19,253 nt of DNA from Porogramme epimiltina (taxonomy: Eukaryota; Basidiomycota; Agaricomycetes; Polyporales; Polyporaceae), in assembly GCA_900155495.1 (NCBI GenBank), contig FTLJ01001270.1, positions 1 through 19,253 on the forward strand. The letters run 5' to 3'. Both the position numbers and the translations under genes were made by a program. The notes beneath the pieces were generated by a model. That model did no database searches. It saw only the letters and a list, made by a program, of their open reading frames with translations, and had not been told where the DNA came from. This document shows, in pieces, positions 18,290 through 19,253 of this stretch (its first letter is position 1; each line of letters opens with the position of its first letter).

Positions 18290-19253
18290 CTATTTCGGAT
18301 CAAAGTCCTCGACGGTTTCATAGAATTCCTTGATCAGCCGCTTCTGCGCATCCACGCCCTTCTCCGTCTGCAGGTCCCCGCGTAAGCACACCGATCAGCC
18401 ATCACTCAAACAGAAATCAAAGCTGGCTGGCCGGACATACCTCAGTGTCACCGATTGCGCGGATGACGATGTACTTGCGACCCCAGAGGATGTTCTCATT
18501 GAGATCGTTGTCTAATGGCGTTCCGGCTCCGCCAGCAACGAGGCAGCCTGCCTCCTGTGCAATGATCGAACCAGCGCAGATATCCCAGGGCCTATGCACG
18601 TCGTATTTAGTCTCTTAACAGTGGATGCAATACAACACCTGGACTCACCAGCACCCGATCTCCCTGCACACACAGAGGATACTCGTGATCAGCCCCAGCC
18701 ACCACCCTCACGCATACCATACCAAGAGCAGACGCACCAGTACATGTCAAGCCCGCCCTGGGCGACCATCCCGTAGTTGAGCGCGGCGCTCCCGAGCGAG
18801 CGCAGCGAGTGCGCCATGCGCCCGCGCGCGACGCCCGCGGCGGGGTCGCCGCCGAGGCGCACGAAGCTGTCCGCCTTGAGGCGCATGAGGTCCCCGGAGC
18901 GGTCCGAGCCCCACTCGACGCCGAGCAGCGCGTGCGCGAGCGCGGGGAGCGGGCGCGGGCGCGCGAGCGGGAGGCGGCGCGTGGGCGTGCCTGCGCCCGG
19001 GGGACCTTGGGTGAGGAAGGCGCCGCCGCCGCGCGTCGCGGTGTAGAGCTGGGAGAGGAAGGGGTTGTAGATCACCCCGAGGACGGGGCGTTTTTGCGAG
19101 ATGAGCCCAAGGGAGATGCAGACGTGCGGGAAGCCGTGGATGAAGTTCGTCGTGCCGTCTGCCGGGGGGGGGGGGGAGGGGGGGGGGGGAGAGGGGAGAG
19201 GGGGGGGGGGCGCACCGATGGGGGCTACGCAGAATGTGGGCTCGGCTGTCATT
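18290..19253 (-). CDS. Inositol monophosphatase family protein, 5' end outside window
   Basis: Visible exons: beyond 19253-19216, 19158-18738, 18663-18649 (a 15-nt microexon), 18591-18441 and 18367-18290 (TAG), about 233 codons. The ATG at 19252 is internal; the N-terminal third, including the Glu metal ligand, lies outside. Family features are [52 protein letters not shown], and [17 protein letters not shown], whose Asp matches Asp220 of human IMPA1. The enzyme hydrolyses inositol monophosphate to free inositol with Mg2+ in the cytosol (family knowledge). Two oddities occur at the first visible intron. The motif that should read VDPxDGT reads VAPIDGT, losing a metal-binding Asp. The intron is almost pure C on the sense strand. 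If that intron were retained, the frame would stay open. Sequence error in the homopolymer region is a real alternative. Confidence 0.92.
18649..18663 (-). other. 15-nt microexon of the inositol monophosphatase gene
   Basis: The exon is GGAGATCGGGTGCTG, flanked by TGTGCAG upstream and GTGAGT downstream. It joins TG|G...TG|G and adds WEIGCW between LDMY and PWDIC, restoring the family's YWE..CWPWD.CAG motif. Without it the motif and phase context fail. Confidence 0.88.
19159..19215 (-). other. C-homopolymer intron lacking adenosine
   Basis: The intron is 57 nt, with donor GTGCGC and acceptor GGCAG. Between them it is runs of C interrupted by a few T and nothing else; the only A in the intron is in the terminal AG. 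There is no branch-point A and no usable CTNAY. Length is a multiple of three with no stop, so retention adds 19 Pro-rich residues. Confidence 0.75.

Noticed and set aside
1..19253. CRISPR arrays, bacterial operons, tRNA genes, or transposons with terminal repeats
   Set aside because: No regularly spaced repeats, no Shine-Dalgarno-led operons, no tRNA B-box with a matching acceptor stem, and no terminal inverted or long terminal repeats were found on reading both strands.

Overview
The window looks like nuclear DNA of a basidiomycete fungus, probably an Agaricomycete. Genes are cut by many short GT-AG introns (mostly 50-86 nt, several with a CTAAC/CTAAT-type branch site), the genes have fungal or eukaryotic identities, and the paralogous F-box-like proteins are of the kind common in these fungi. 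All exon models below were built by hand by matching splice sites, reading phase and protein-family continuity.

Layout. Positions 1-3283 hold no gene I can support: a very GC-rich, purine-skewed first 1.5 kb with a G-quadruplex-type tract, then AT-richer anonymous DNA. Next come an F-box-like gene (3284-4067, minus), a broken copy of a MOSC-domain gene (4502-6530, minus), an AT microsatellite, and a frameshifted coding remnant (6760-7030, minus). The centre is one six-exon gene (7315-10098, plus) encoding an 834-residue protein that joins an uncharacterised N-terminal region to an eight-blade WD40 array, with a 3 x 10-residue tandem repeat between them. After about 1.6 kb without a gene, the F-box/MOSC order recurs: a divergent F-box-like paralogue (about 11757-13460, minus) and an intact seven-exon MOSC gene (13683-15708, minus; 420 aa).

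The right end is a compact housekeeping block: a PIN1/ESS1 prolyl isomerase (16033-16713, minus), a roughly 309 bp divergent promoter, the proteasome alpha5 subunit (17023-18098, plus), and, tail to tail with it, the 3' part of an inositol monophosphatase gene (18290 to beyond 19253, minus).

The most notable points are the segmental duplication with one living and one dead MOSC copy, the WD40 fusion protein with its minisatellite-encoded linker, and the inositol monophosphatase catalytic-loop region. There a metal-ligand Asp reads Ala, and a 57-nt, in-frame, almost pure-C intron contains no possible branch-point adenosine.
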